NCBI RefSeq assembly: GCF_000620625.1
Contig: NZ_JIAW01000021.1
Span: 62,001 to 126,000 of the forward strand
From: Mycobacterium sp. URHB0044
Lineage (GTDB): Bacteria > Actinomycetota > Actinomycetes > Mycobacteriales > Mycobacteriaceae
Reading direction: 5' to 3'
DNA length: 64,000 nucleotides
Position 1 is the first letter of the stretch, and every line of letters starts with the position of its first letter. The translations under genes and the position numbers were made by a program. Under the pieces are notes generated by a model. That model did not search any database. It was not told where the DNA came from and saw only the letters and a list, made by a program, of their open reading frames with translations. This document shows positions 26,801 through 38,270 of the stretch, in pieces.

Positions 26801-27430
26801 GTGTGGGACGGCGATTTGGAGATCAGCGGAGATGGGCGCCGGCTCTATGCGGGCGCTCCGACCGACGACGCCGTGTACGTCATCGACACGTCGACCATGA
26901 CCGTCACCAAGGCCGTGCACGTCGGACCGGCGTGGAATGCCGACGCCTTCCACAACGAGGTGGTCGACAGCACGTACAACGTGGCCGTCAGCCCCGACGG
27001 CAATCGCCTGTACGTCACCGAGCGGGTGCTCGTCGTCGACCGCGGCGTCGGCGGCCAGACCAGCGGCTGGTTCATCACCGACGACCAAGGCCGCAATTGG
27101 CTGGTGACAGGCACTTACAGCGCGGTGTCGGTGATCGACACCAACCCGGCGAGTGCCACCTACAACACGGAGATCGGACGGATCACCGTGCCCGCCGGTG
27201 CCTACGACGTGGCGTTCAGCCCCGATGGCAGCACCGCCTACGTGACACATTCGGACGGAAAGTCAGTCACGATGATCGACACCCGCACCAACCAGGTGAT
27301 CCGTACGTTCACCACCGATCAGAGCTCAAATGCGGTCAGCCGCAGAATCGCGGTGGGTGGCAACGGCAAGCTCTACGTGACGGACTCCGCCGACAACCTG
27401 CTGTACGTCACGTCCTTCACGACGGTATGA
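23834..27430 (+). CDS. Large secreted protein with two VCBS/cadherin-like domains and two YVTN beta-propellers
   Basis: 1198 residues. Signal peptide to about residue 31 (cleavage after VANA); residues 32-305 are Thr/Ser/Ala/Pro/Asp-rich low complexity. A VCBS/cadherin-like beta-sandwich at about 306-410 contains GSLNATDPEGSTLTYAV, YTPTQAVRLAA and FTVTVSDGQAS. A first propeller at about 411-729 repeats units of type VYVANSGSGTVSVIST and LAVSPDGSKVYVAN. A second sandwich (731-836) repeats the pattern (VTDIDGDKLTFAT, FTVNVGDGQA), and a second propeller (849-1198) ends the protein. No anchor or enzyme motif seen. Probably a surface or exported binding protein; function unknown. Confidence 0.88.
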   Translation: MGYARYVGRVGSLAVALGVGIAVANTPGVANATPNADATSTEPSTTDGSPAGAATGASATGTAEAPKVPSGSPGSDGGSDDPGDDAGDDAGAMKVDATGGSITSTTPGSAGAALADDGTAGTDTDTTTDRDTPAARVKSGKSDFESSPVKPAKRASTAVSASNADTGTPPSARRSASAAADSVSTRAVAPSVPRSTQPPAALTSDMAAPQAVSAFAEAPVAPSSVVSQLASTMMSLVGWNPSAAGGGPVTPGESPVSLVLLGAWRRLSQQSLAGESSTTASDSTQTSLKLASTDTGGAQPMMALAATAVNAAPTASPTVNAPDDVNAGKVTGSLNATDPEGSTLTYAVTGTPANGAVTVDGAGNYAYTPTQAVRLAASQTPGADTDSFTVTVSDGQASTPVAVTVPISSMQTSLNAPTTVGTNPSALALSGNYAYLANQGSNTVSVIDTRTGQLVDTNLATPTVVDPITVGTSPAAVVATSNGKVYVANSGSGTVSVISTSTNKVTKTIQVGSSPQGLAVSPDGSKVYVANSGSGTVSVISTSSDALVDVNPVTWWAVDSIAVGSSPTGLAVSPDGSRLYVANKGSGTVSVINTASYGVTNTITAGTQPTSLAVSPDNKSVYATNTGSSTVTVIDATNAATNAYTVRKTVAVGTSPSSVKFSPDGSLAYVANGNDSISVIDTRSTTVTRTLAIDPAAETGGHSIALSADGNTIYVTDAVDRNVRVLKLAHVNSAPTPKGLPTVTGTDSTTGAVTGSVNVTDIDGDKLTFATAPNTGPASGTVTYGEVTGTYTYTPTDAARQQAAQTSTEDYDHFTVNVGDGQATTAVPVTVVISPKAAVPPPPSGGAPTTTPIPVGSNPNGVAVAGNQAYVVNADSTVSVIDTTSGQVVKTIAVGYAPTRATAAPDGKRVYVANYDSVSVIDTSTNTVAATIYVPNECGECYNGVYDVVVSPDSKRAYAAVGDGSISVIDTDPTHTTTYNKVISTSNVGVWDGDLEISGDGRRLYAGAPTDDAVYVIDTSTMTVTKAVHVGPAWNADAFHNEVVDSTYNVAVSPDGNRLYVTERVLVVDRGVGGQTSGWFITDDQGRNWLVTGTYSAVSVIDTNPASATYNTEIGRITVPAGAYDVAFSPDGSTAYVTHSDGKSVTMIDTRTNQVIRTFTTDQSSNAVSRRIAVGGNGKLYVTDSADNLLYVTSFTTV

Positions 27431-27437
27431 CGGCCGG

Positions 27438-28679
27438 CTAGCGGCTAACTCGCGCGTAGTCCGGCAGTTCGATCGAATCGGCCGTGGTGAAGAACTTCTT
27501 GGCCGCGTACGACCGGAACGGCCAGCGCTGCATCCAGTTCATCACGATCGCCGTGATCGCGATGTCGGACTTCTTTACCGGCGCGTACCCGTCGAGGCCC
27601 GCGGGCAGGGCCTGGCACTTGTCGACGTAGGGTCGCATGATCTTCCCGTACCGCGCGAGTGCGTCGGTCACCCGCTCGGTGGTCAATCCGCCTTGTGCTG
27701 TGGCGATTTCGCCTTCGGCGGCACCCAGTTCGCCGCCGAGGACGTAGGCACCGACCAGCGCGAGGCTGGTGCCCATCCCGGACAGCGGTGACGCGCAGTA
27801 GCCGGCATCGCCGCACAGCGTCACCCTGCCCCGCGACCACGACTCCATGTGCACCTGCAGGAACGCGTCGAAGTAGAAGTCGTCGGCCTGCGCTGCCGCC
27901 TTGACGAGCTCACCGGCGTGCCAACCGGCGGCGGCGAACCTGTCCGCCAACAGCTTTCGCTGCCCATCGACGTCACGCCGGTCGTAGGTCAACGGCTCCG
28001 ATCGAAAGGCCAGGCCCGCCTTGGCGATTGCCGGAACATGCGAGGGTCGCATCGACGCATTCAGCCCGCCTGGGGCCTGGTACATCAGATACCACCCATC
28101 CAAACCCGCGGTGTCGGGTGCGGTGAACCATGCGTTGTACCCGCCCAGCAGTTTCACGAACTGCTCCTCGGGACCGAACGTCAAGCGCCGCACCGCCGAA
28201 TGGGGCCCGTCGGCGCCGACTACGAGATCCGCCCGCAGCCGGGTGCCGTCACTGAGCGTCACGTCGACGCCATCGTCACCCTGCTCCAGCGCCGTGATGC
28301 CGGTGCCGAAGCGGTAGTCGACCCGGTCCTTGGTGTGTTGGTAGAGCGCGTCGACCAGATCGCCGCGCAGGATCTCCAGCTTGGAGACCACGCCATTGCC
28401 GTCGAACGCTTCAACCGGCATCTCGGCCCGGCGACTGCCGTCGGCGCGAACCCAGGCGATGCCGCGCTGCGGTAGGGAGCGGTCGACCATCTCCTCGAGC
28501 AGTCCCATGCGTTGCACGACGTCGCGTCCGGCGCCGCGTAGGTCGACCGTCTGACCGCCCGGGCGGATGCCGGGCGCCAGCTCGACGACCATCACGCGAT
28601 AGCCGTCGTCGGCAAGCCAGTGGGCCAACGCGGGTCCGGCGACACCGGCGCCACTGATCAGGATGGTGGGTTGCGTCAT
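27438..28679 (-). CDS. FAD-dependent monooxygenase (class A, TetX/PHBH type)
   Basis: 413 residues. The N-terminal Rossmann motif is ILISGAGVAGPALAHWLA, then the middle signature LVVGADGPHSAVRR (DG motif), and the second FAD motif VTLCGDAGYCASPLSGMGTSLA. These are hallmarks of single-component flavin hydroxylases acting on aromatic or polyketide-like molecules. The C-terminal 60 residues are basic and aromatic-rich. It converges tightly (7 bases) on the propeller gene and is divergent from a small NTF2-like gene; a perfect palindrome lies just upstream of its start. Confidence 0.9.
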   Translation of the reverse strand: MTQPTILISGAGVAGPALAHWLADDGYRVMVVELAPGIRPGGQTVDLRGAGRDVVQRMGLLEEMVDRSLPQRGIAWVRADGSRRAEMPVEAFDGNGVVSKLEILRGDLVDALYQHTKDRVDYRFGTGITALEQGDDGVDVTLSDGTRLRADLVVGADGPHSAVRRLTFGPEEQFVKLLGGYNAWFTAPDTAGLDGWYLMYQAPGGLNASMRPSHVPAIAKAGLAFRSEPLTYDRRDVDGQRKLLADRFAAAGWHAGELVKAAAQADDFYFDAFLQVHMESWSRGRVTLCGDAGYCASPLSGMGTSLALVGAYVLGGELGAAEGEIATAQGGLTTERVTDALARYGKIMRPYVDKCQALPAGLDGYAPVKKSDIAITAIVMNWMQRWPFRSYAAKKFFTTADSIELPDYARVSR

Positions 28680-28687
28680 GGCGTTAA

Positions 28688-28702
28688 GCGTATGTCATAC
28701 GC
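28688..28702. promoter_or_regulatory. 15-base perfect palindrome upstream of the FAD monooxygenase
   Basis: GCGTATG-T-CATACGC lies nine bases before the monooxygenase ATG and before the divergent NTF2-like gene. Size and symmetry resemble a TetR-family operator. On the minus strand TACGCT sits seven bases before the ATG, so the site could overlap the -10 box of a leaderless transcript. Confidence 0.5.
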
Positions 28703-28759
28703 ATTGGTGGCGACGACCCGATGGCGCAACCATTCCTCGAAACTGGGTATCCGCCGCGC

Positions 28760-29134
28760 ATGTCCAACATCGACCTCGATTCCTTGCTCGAACTGGAACG
28801 CGCAGGCTGGGATTCGCTGTGCCAGGCCACCGGCTCGGAGTTCTACGGCGACGTCATGCTGCCCAACGCGCTCATGGTGCTGGCCAACGGCATGGTGATG
28901 GACCGCGACACCGTGGTCGCGGCGCTGTCGCAGTCACCGCCGTGGCGCACCTACGACATTGACGACGCCCGGCTGATCGAAGTCGACGCCGACAACGCGG
29001 TGCTGGTCTACACCGGAACCGGATACCGCGACGGCGAAGAACCCGCGTTCGTCGGGGCGATGGCCAGTGCGTACCACCGCACCGACGACGGATGGAAGCT
29101 CGCGCTGTACACGCAGACCCGGATCGACGGCTGA
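28760..29134 (+). CDS. NTF2-like (DUF4440/SnoaL-type) protein
   Basis: 124 residues in a cone-shaped alpha+beta fold: LLELERAGWDSLCQATG helix, FYGDVMLPNALMVLANGMV, RTYDIDDARLIEVDADNAVLVYTG and the closing strands YHRTDDGWKLALYTQT. Members include small isomerases, ketosteroid-type enzymes and ligand binders; nothing fixes the role here. ATG 28760 is preferred to ATG 28721 because the fold begins there. Confidence 0.8.
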   Translation: MSNIDLDSLLELERAGWDSLCQATGSEFYGDVMLPNALMVLANGMVMDRDTVVAALSQSPPWRTYDIDDARLIEVDADNAVLVYTGTGYRDGEEPAFVGAMASAYHRTDDGWKLALYTQTRIDG

Positions 29135-29137
29135 CCC

Positions 29138-30355
29138 TCAGGCCTCCAGCGCCTGATAGGTGCGCCGCACGAATCGTGGCTGCGCGGTCTGCAGCCGGGC
29201 CAGCGACGTGTTGCCCGCCACGGCGGCGGCCGTGTCACCGCTCAGGTCGGGCAGGTTCTGCACCAGGTACAGCATGATCAGATCCGCCGACGGATCGGCC
29301 TGCCACCACGTGCCGTATGCGCCCGGCCAACTGAACGTGCCCAGCCCGCCCGGCCCGTACAGCTGACGTGACTTCGCGGGATCGGTCACCACCGACAGGT
29401 TCAGCCCGAAGCCACGCCCATTCCAGAACGGCATGCCAAGGAAGGGGTGGCGCTTCTGCTCGTCGGTCAGCCGGTCGGTGCGCATCAACCGCACCGACTC
29501 CTCCGACAGCACCCGCACGCCGTCCACGACGCCGCCGCCGAGGAGCATGCGGGCGAAGGTGAGGTAGTCGTCGGCCGTCGACCACAGCCCGGCGCCGCCC
29601 GCACAGAACGTCGGCAGGGCCACGCTGGCCGGCCCCATGACGTCGTCGCGCAGCGTCGGCTGGTCGCCGGTGGACTCGTCGAGCTTGTACATCGTCGCCG
29701 CGCGCCTGCGCCCCTGCTGGGTCACCGCGAAACCGGTGTCCGTCATGCCGAGCGGCTCGAAGATCCGGTCGGCCAGAATCTCCGACAGTGGTTTGCCCTC
29801 GATCCTGGACAACGCGATGCCCAGCACGTCGGTGGCATGGCTGTAGGTGAGCCGATCACCGGGCTGGTGCGCCAGCGGCAGCGCAGCGAGCTCGGTCAGC
29901 CAGCGGTCCTGATCCTGACGAAACATCAACTTGCCGTAGGCCCGCGACAGCGGGGGACCGACGGAAAAGCCATACGCCAGGCCGCTGCGGTGCGTCATGA
30001 GGTCGTCGAATGTGATCGGCCGGCGCAGCGGCACGGTCCTGTCCAGTGGTCCAGCCGGGTCGGCCATCACCCGCAACTGCGCCAGTTCGGGCAGGTACGG
30101 CGCCACGGCGTCGCCGAGCGCGAACTTGCCCTCCTCGACCATCGTCATCGCGGCCGCGACGGTGATGGGCTTGCTCATCGACGCGATCCGGAAGACGGTG
30201 TCACGCTGCATCGGAAGGCCCGCGTGGACGTCGCGGTACCCGAGTTCGTTGACCTGCAGCACCTTGCCGCCCTGCCATACCAGCGTGACCGCACCGGCGA
30301 GCAGGCCCGCGTCGATCACCTCGCGGATGGACGCCTGATTGCCGTCGAGATTCAC
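29138..30355 (-). CDS. Serine hydrolase, class C beta-lactamase/esterase family
   Basis: 405 residues without a clear signal peptide. The active-site SxxK is S59-M-S-K62 (FRIASMSKPIT), and the second motif is Y171-S-H173 (LTYSHATDVLG). The fold is shared by penicillin-binding proteins, beta-lactamases and EstB-type esterases; in mycobacteria most such genes are esterases or amidases. It converges on the NTF2-like gene with three bases between stops. Confidence 0.88.
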   Translation of the reverse strand: MNLDGNQASIREVIDAGLLAGAVTLVWQGGKVLQVNELGYRDVHAGLPMQRDTVFRIASMSKPITVAAAMTMVEEGKFALGDAVAPYLPELAQLRVMADPAGPLDRTVPLRRPITFDDLMTHRSGLAYGFSVGPPLSRAYGKLMFRQDQDRWLTELAALPLAHQPGDRLTYSHATDVLGIALSRIEGKPLSEILADRIFEPLGMTDTGFAVTQQGRRRAATMYKLDESTGDQPTLRDDVMGPASVALPTFCAGGAGLWSTADDYLTFARMLLGGGVVDGVRVLSEESVRLMRTDRLTDEQKRHPFLGMPFWNGRGFGLNLSVVTDPAKSRQLYGPGGLGTFSWPGAYGTWWQADPSADLIMLYLVQNLPDLSGDTAAAVAGNTSLARLQTAQPRFVRRTYQALEA

Positions 30356-30417
30356 CGGGCCAGCCTAGCCAGCCTCTCGAGCGCAGGCTCGCGAGTGTTA
30401 AGCTGCCCGGCAGTTCG

Positions 30418-30458
30418 ACGTCCTTTAACGATCCGTCCCGAGAGGCGGAGAAGGAGGT
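30418..30458 (+). promoter_or_regulatory. PyrR-binding leader hairpin that sequesters the pyrR ribosome site
   Basis: The ribosome site AAGGAGGT (30451-30458) pairs with upstream ACGTCCTT (30418-30425, one mismatch). Inside it, ATCCGTCC and GAGAGGCGGA (30431-30449) form a small bulged stem with the purine-rich loop typical of PyrR anti-antiterminator sites. This fits the translational repression of pyr operons known for M. smegmatis: UMP-bound PyrR stabilises the closed hairpin. TGTTAAGCT at about 30395-30403 may contain the -10 box. Confidence 0.78.
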
Positions 30459-30468
30459 CCAGGTCATC

Positions 30469-31041
30469 TTGGGTGCCCCAAGCCCCGACCGGGAATTGAT
30501 GTCCGCCGCAGACGTAGGCCGGACCATCTCGCGCATCGCGCACCAAATCATCGAGAAGACCGCCCTCGACGGTCCTGATGCACCGCGCGTCGTGCTGCTC
30601 GGCATCCCCACCCGCGGCGTCACGCTCGCCGCCCGGCTGGTCGACAAGATCAACGAATTCGCAGGCGTCACGGTCTCGGCAGGCGCGCTGGACGTCACGC
30701 TGTACCGCGACGACCTCAACTTCAAGCCACCCCGCCCCCTCGAGGACACGTCGATCCCCGACGGCGGCATCGACGACGCAGTGGTGGTACTGGTCGACGA
30801 CGTGCTGTACTCCGGCCGAACCGTGCGGGCCGCGCTCGACGCGTTGCGCGACGTGGGCCGGCCGCGCGCGGTCCAACTGGCCGCTCTGGTCGACCGCGGC
30901 CATCGAGAGCTGCCGTTGCGCGCCGACTACGTCGGCAAGAACGTTCCCACCTCCCGCAACGACAACATCAAGGTTCTGTTGACCGAGCACGACGGCCGCG
31001 ACGGGGTGCTGATCGCGTCGCACGGAGGGCCCCCACGATGA
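30469..31041 (+). CDS. pyrR: PyrR: pyr operon RNA-binding regulator / uracil phosphoribosyltransferase
   Basis: 190 residues from TTG 30469. The PRPP-binding motif VVVLVDDVLYSGRTVRAALDAL (about residue 103) and the basic RNA-binding surface (GIPTRGVTLAARL, RGHRELPLRADYVGKN) identify it. The Met-Gly-Ala N-terminus matches mycobacterial PyrR, which supports the TTG. It represses its own operon by binding the leader hairpin when UMP is high. ATGA overlap with pyrB. Confidence 0.96.
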   Translation: MGAPSPDRELMSAADVGRTISRIAHQIIEKTALDGPDAPRVVLLGIPTRGVTLAARLVDKINEFAGVTVSAGALDVTLYRDDLNFKPPRPLEDTSIPDGGIDDAVVVLVDDVLYSGRTVRAALDALRDVGRPRAVQLAALVDRGHRELPLRADYVGKNVPTSRNDNIKVLLTEHDGRDGVLIASHGGPPR

Positions 31042-31991
31042 GCAGACATCTCCTTTCCGCCGCCGACCTGACTCGGGATGAAGCGACCGCGATCCTCGAC
31101 GACGCCGACCGGTTTCGCGAAGCCCTGCTCGGCCGCGAGGTCAAGAAGCTTCCGACGCTGCGCGGCCGCACGGTGATCACGATGTTCTACGAAAACTCGA
31201 CGCGCACCCGGGTGTCCTTCGAGGTCGCGGGTAAGTGGATGAGCGCCGACGTGATCAACGTCAGCTCGTCGGGGTCGTCGGTGGCGAAGGGCGAATCGCT
31301 GCGCGACACCGCGCTGACGCTGCGGGCAGCCGGCGCCGACGCGCTGATCATCCGGCACCCGGCATCCGGTGCGGCGCAACAACTTGCGGAGTGGACGGTC
31401 GAAGAGGCCAGCACCGGACCATCGGTGATCAACGCCGGCGACGGCACGCACGAACATCCGACGCAGGCGCTGCTCGACGCGCTGACCATCCGCCAGCGAC
31501 TGGGCACGATCGAGGGCAAGCGGGTCGTCATCGTGGGCGACGTCCTGCACAGCCGGGTGGCCCGGTCCAACGTCCTGTTGCTGGCCACTCTCGGTGCCGA
31601 GGTGGTGCTGGTCGCCCCTCCCACGCTGCTGCCGGTCGGGGTGTCCGGTTGGCCCGTGACGGTGTCGCACGACCTGGACGCCGAACTGCCCGCCGCCGAC
31701 GTAGTGCTGATGCTGCGGGTGCAGGCCGAACGGATGAACGGCGGTTTCTTCCCGTCCGCCCGAGAGTATTCGGTGCTGTACGGGCTGTCGGAGAAGCGCC
31801 AGGCGATGCTGCCCGGCGACGCGGTGGTGCTGCATCCCGGTCCGATGCTGCGCGGCATGGAGATCTCGTCGACCGTGGCCGATTCATCGCAATCCGCCGT
31901 GCTGCAACAGGTTTCGAACGGTGTACACGTGCGGATGGCCGTGTTGTTCCACTTGCTGGTCGGCGCGGAACGAGAGGCGATCAGCGCATGA
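31038..31991 (+). CDS. pyrB: Aspartate carbamoyltransferase, catalytic chain
   Basis: 317 residues. Carbamoyl-phosphate site FYENSTRTRVSFE (about 52-64), HPTQALLDALTI, aspartate-domain VVIVGDVLHSRVARSN and LHPGPMLRGMEI are present. It makes carbamoyl aspartate, the second step of UMP synthesis. No regulatory-chain gene is seen, as expected in actinobacteria, where it works with dihydroorotase. Overlaps pyrR and pyrC by four bases each. Confidence 0.97.
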   Translation: MSRHLLSAADLTRDEATAILDDADRFREALLGREVKKLPTLRGRTVITMFYENSTRTRVSFEVAGKWMSADVINVSSSGSSVAKGESLRDTALTLRAAGADALIIRHPASGAAQQLAEWTVEEASTGPSVINAGDGTHEHPTQALLDALTIRQRLGTIEGKRVVIVGDVLHSRVARSNVLLLATLGAEVVLVAPPTLLPVGVSGWPVTVSHDLDAELPAADVVLMLRVQAERMNGGFFPSAREYSVLYGLSEKRQAMLPGDAVVLHPGPMLRGMEISSTVADSSQSAVLQQVSNGVHVRMAVLFHLLVGAEREAISA

Positions 31992-33280
31992 GGGTCCTAA
32001 TTCGCAACCTACGTCCCTACGGCGAGGGTGACCCCGTCGACGTCCTGGTCGAGGACGGCCAGATCGCTGGCATCGGTGCGGAACTCGCGGTGCCGGATGA
32101 CGCCGACGTGATCGACGCCTCGGGTCAGGTGTTGCTGCCGGGATTCGTCGACCTGCACACCCATCTGCGGGAGCCCGGCCGGGAGTACGCCGAGGACATC
32201 GAAACCGGTTCGGCCGCCGCTGCTCTGGGCGGTTACACCGCGGTGTTCGCGATGGCGAACACCAGCCCTGTCGCCGACAGTCCAGTGGTCACCGACCACG
32301 TCTGGCACCGTGGTCAGCAGGTCGGGCTGGTCGACGTCCACCCGGTCGGGGCCGTCACCGTTGGGCTGGCGGGCACGCAGCTGACCGAGATGGGCCTGAT
32401 GGCCGCCGGGGTCGGACGCGTCAGGATGTTCTCCGACGACGGCATCTGCGTGCACGACCCGCTGATGATGCGCCGCGCCCTGGAGTACGCCAGCGGCCTT
32501 GGCGTGCTGATCGCCCAGCACGCCGAGGAGCCCCGGCTCACCGTCGGTGCAGTTGCCCACGAGGGCCCGAACGCCGCGCGGCTCGGCCTGTCCGGATGGC
32601 CGCGCGCCGCGGAGGAATCGATCGTTGCCCGCGACGCGTTGCTTGCCCGCGATGCAGGGGCGCGGGTGCACATCTGTCACGCGTCGACCGCGGGAACCGT
32701 GGAGATCATCAGATGGGCCAAGCAGCAAGGCATCTCGATCACCGCGGAGGTCACCCCGCACCACCTCCTGCTCGACGATTCGCGGCTGGCCAGCTACGAC
32801 GGCCGCAATCGGGTGACCCCGCCGCTGCGCGAGGCCGATGACGCCCAGGCGCTGCGTCAAGCGCTGGCCGACGGCGTCATCGACTGCGTCGCCACCGACC
32901 ACGCCCCACACGCCGAGCACGAGAAGATGTGCGAGTTCGCCGCCGCCCGCCCGGGCATGCTCGGGCTGCAGACGGCGCTGTCGGTCGTGGTCGAAACCAT
33001 GGTTCAGACCGGGCTGCTGACGTGGCGCGACGTCGCCAGGGTGATGAGCGAGGAGCCCGCCCGCATCGTCGGGTTACCGGATCAGGGCCGCCCGTTGGAG
33101 GTCGGCGAACCGGCCAACCTCACCGTGGTCGACCCCGATGCCAGCTGGACCGTCGCTGGAACGGAACTCGCCAGCCGGTCGGACAACACCCCGTTCGAGT
33201 CGATGACGCTGCCCGCCGTGGTGACGTTGACGATGCTGCGCGGCAAGGTCACGGCGCGGGACGGGAAGAGTCCGGCATGA
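31988..33280 (+). CDS. pyrC: Dihydroorotase
   Basis: 430 residues, type I (long) dihydroorotase. Metal site HTHLREPGREYAEDIETG near residue 55, later HAEEP, HICHAS and TDHAPH near residue 305 are the amidohydrolase ligands. It cyclises carbamoyl aspartate. ATG 31988 overlaps the pyrB stop; the end overlaps the following membrane-protein gene, so it is mid-operon. Confidence 0.96.
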   Translation: MRVLIRNLRPYGEGDPVDVLVEDGQIAGIGAELAVPDDADVIDASGQVLLPGFVDLHTHLREPGREYAEDIETGSAAAALGGYTAVFAMANTSPVADSPVVTDHVWHRGQQVGLVDVHPVGAVTVGLAGTQLTEMGLMAAGVGRVRMFSDDGICVHDPLMMRRALEYASGLGVLIAQHAEEPRLTVGAVAHEGPNAARLGLSGWPRAAEESIVARDALLARDAGARVHICHASTAGTVEIIRWAKQQGISITAEVTPHHLLLDDSRLASYDGRNRVTPPLREADDAQALRQALADGVIDCVATDHAPHAEHEKMCEFAAARPGMLGLQTALSVVVETMVQTGLLTWRDVARVMSEEPARIVGLPDQGRPLEVGEPANLTVVDPDASWTVAGTELASRSDNTPFESMTLPAVVTLTMLRGKVTARDGKSPA

Positions 33281-33780
33281 ACACCCCGACCTTGGTGGCG
33301 TCGCTGATCATGGCGGCCGTGCTGGCGGTGTTGATCGCGTTCTTCATCCGGCAGATGATGCGTGGCTGGTTGCGCCGCGCCCAGCGGCAGGCCGAGCTGA
33401 TCGGCACGCTGCCGCCGCTGCCGGACACCGTCGGGCCCGCGCTCATCCCGGCGACCAAGGGGCTTTACGTGGGCAGCACCATCGCACCGAGCTGGCAGGA
33501 CCGAATCGCCGTTGGCGACTTGGGTTTCCGCAGCAAGGCCACGCTCACCCGCTACCCGGAGGGAATCATGGTGCAGCGCACCGGCGCGACGCCCATCTGG
33601 ATTCCCGACGAGGCCATCACGGTCATCCGCAGGGAACGGGGAATCGCGGGCAAGGCACTGACGCATGACGGCATCCTCGCCATCAGGTGGCGACTGCCGT
33701 CGGGCACCGAAATCGACACCGGGTTCCGCGGCGACGACCGTCGCGACCTGGCCAACTGGGTTGAGGAGGACGTGGCGTGA
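33277..33780 (+). CDS. Membrane-anchored PH-like domain protein in the pyr operon
   Basis: 167 residues: one N-terminal transmembrane helix (VASLIMAAVLAVLIAFF, about residues 6-24) followed by a cytoplasmic pleckstrin-like beta domain (LYVGSTIAP, RYPEGIMVQRTGATPIWIPDEAI). It sits between pyrC and carA with four-base overlaps on both sides, the position of Rv1382 in M. tuberculosis as I recall. No enzyme motif; role in the operon unknown. Confidence 0.85.
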   Translation: MNTPTLVASLIMAAVLAVLIAFFIRQMMRGWLRRAQRQAELIGTLPPLPDTVGPALIPATKGLYVGSTIAPSWQDRIAVGDLGFRSKATLTRYPEGIMVQRTGATPIWIPDEAITVIRRERGIAGKALTHDGILAIRWRLPSGTEIDTGFRGDDRRDLANWVEEDVA

Positions 33781-34928
33781 TCAGCGACACGCGAAGCGGA
33801 TTGCGCGCCAGCACGGCGGTCCTGGTGCTGGAGGACGGCCGGGTCTTCATGGGCACCCCGTTCGGCGCGGTGGGGCAGACCCTGGGTGAGGCGGTGTTCA
33901 GCACCGGCATGTCCGGCTACCAGGAGACATTGACCGATCCGAGCTACCACGGGCAGATCGTCGTCGCGACGGCGCCGCAGATCGGCAACACCGGCTGGAA
34001 CCACGAAGACGCCGAGAGCCGCGGCGACAAGATCTGGGTGGCCGGTTACGCCGTCCGTGACCCGTCGCCGCGCGCGTCGAACTGGCGGGCCACCGGCACG
34101 CTCGACGACGAACTGGTCCGTCAGGGCGTCGTGGGCATTGCGGGCATCGACACCAGGGCCGTGGTGCGCCACCTGCGCACCGTCGGGTCCATGCGGGCAG
34201 GCGTGTTCTCTGGAGATGCGCTCGCGCCGACCGACGAACTGCTGGAGCGCGTCCTCGGCCAGTCCTCGATGCTGGGTGCTGACCTTGCCGGCGAGGTCAG
34301 CACCGACGCCGCCTACGTCGTGGAACCCGATGGAGCGCAACGGTTCACCGTGGCCGCTCTTGACCTCGGCATCAAGACGAACACGCCCCGCAACTTCGCC
34401 CGTCGCGGCATCCGCAGTCACGTGCTGCCCTCGTCGGTGACCTTCGACGAGATCGCCGAGCTCAATCCGGACGGCGTCTTCCTGTCCAACGGGCCGGGCG
34501 ACCCGGCCACCGCCGACCACGTGGTCGGGGTGACGCAGCAAGTGCTCGCCGCGGGAATCCCGTTGTTCGGCATCTGCTTCGGCAACCAGATCCTGGGCCG
34601 GGCGTTGGGCCGGTCGACCTACAAGATGGTGTTCGGCCACCGCGGCATCAACGTGCCGGTGATGGACCATGCCACGGGCCGCGTCGCCGTCACCGCGCAG
34701 AACCACGGCTTTGCGCTGGAGGGGGAGGCGGGTGAGGAGTTCGACACGCCGTTCGGGCGGGCCGTGGTCAGCCACACCTGCGCCAACGACGGCGTCGTCG
34801 AGGGAATCAAACTCGTTGACGGAAGGGCGTTCTCGGTGCAGTACCATCCCGAGGCCGCGGCCGGTCCACACGACGCCAACTACCTGTTCGACCAATTCGT
34901 CGACCTGATGGCAGGGGAGCACCGCTAG
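33777..34928 (+). CDS. carA: Carbamoyl-phosphate synthase, small (glutaminase) subunit
   Basis: 383 residues from GTG. The N-terminal domain has LEDGRVFMGTPFGAVGQTLGE and TGMSGYQETLTDPSY; the class I amidotransferase domain has the Cys nucleophile in LFGICFGNQIL and the His in YHPEAAAGPHD. It supplies ammonia to CarB through the intersubunit tunnel for both pyrimidine and arginine synthesis. GTGA overlap upstream; carB starts right after the stop. Confidence 0.98.
   Translation: MISDTRSGLRASTAVLVLEDGRVFMGTPFGAVGQTLGEAVFSTGMSGYQETLTDPSYHGQIVVATAPQIGNTGWNHEDAESRGDKIWVAGYAVRDPSPRASNWRATGTLDDELVRQGVVGIAGIDTRAVVRHLRTVGSMRAGVFSGDALAPTDELLERVLGQSSMLGADLAGEVSTDAAYVVEPDGAQRFTVAALDLGIKTNTPRNFARRGIRSHVLPSSVTFDEIAELNPDGVFLSNGPGDPATADHVVGVTQQVLAAGIPLFGICFGNQILGRALGRSTYKMVFGHRGINVPVMDHATGRVAVTAQNHGFALEGEAGEEFDTPFGRAVVSHTCANDGVVEGIKLVDGRAFSVQYHPEAAAGPHDANYLFDQFVDLMAGEHR

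Positions 34929-38269
<3,341 letters not shown>

Positions 38270-38270
<1 letters not shown>

Noticed and set aside
25373..27250. 625-codon minus-strand open frame opposite the beta-propeller gene
   Set aside because: Arg/Asp/Val repeat pattern mirrors the propeller repeats; not a gene.
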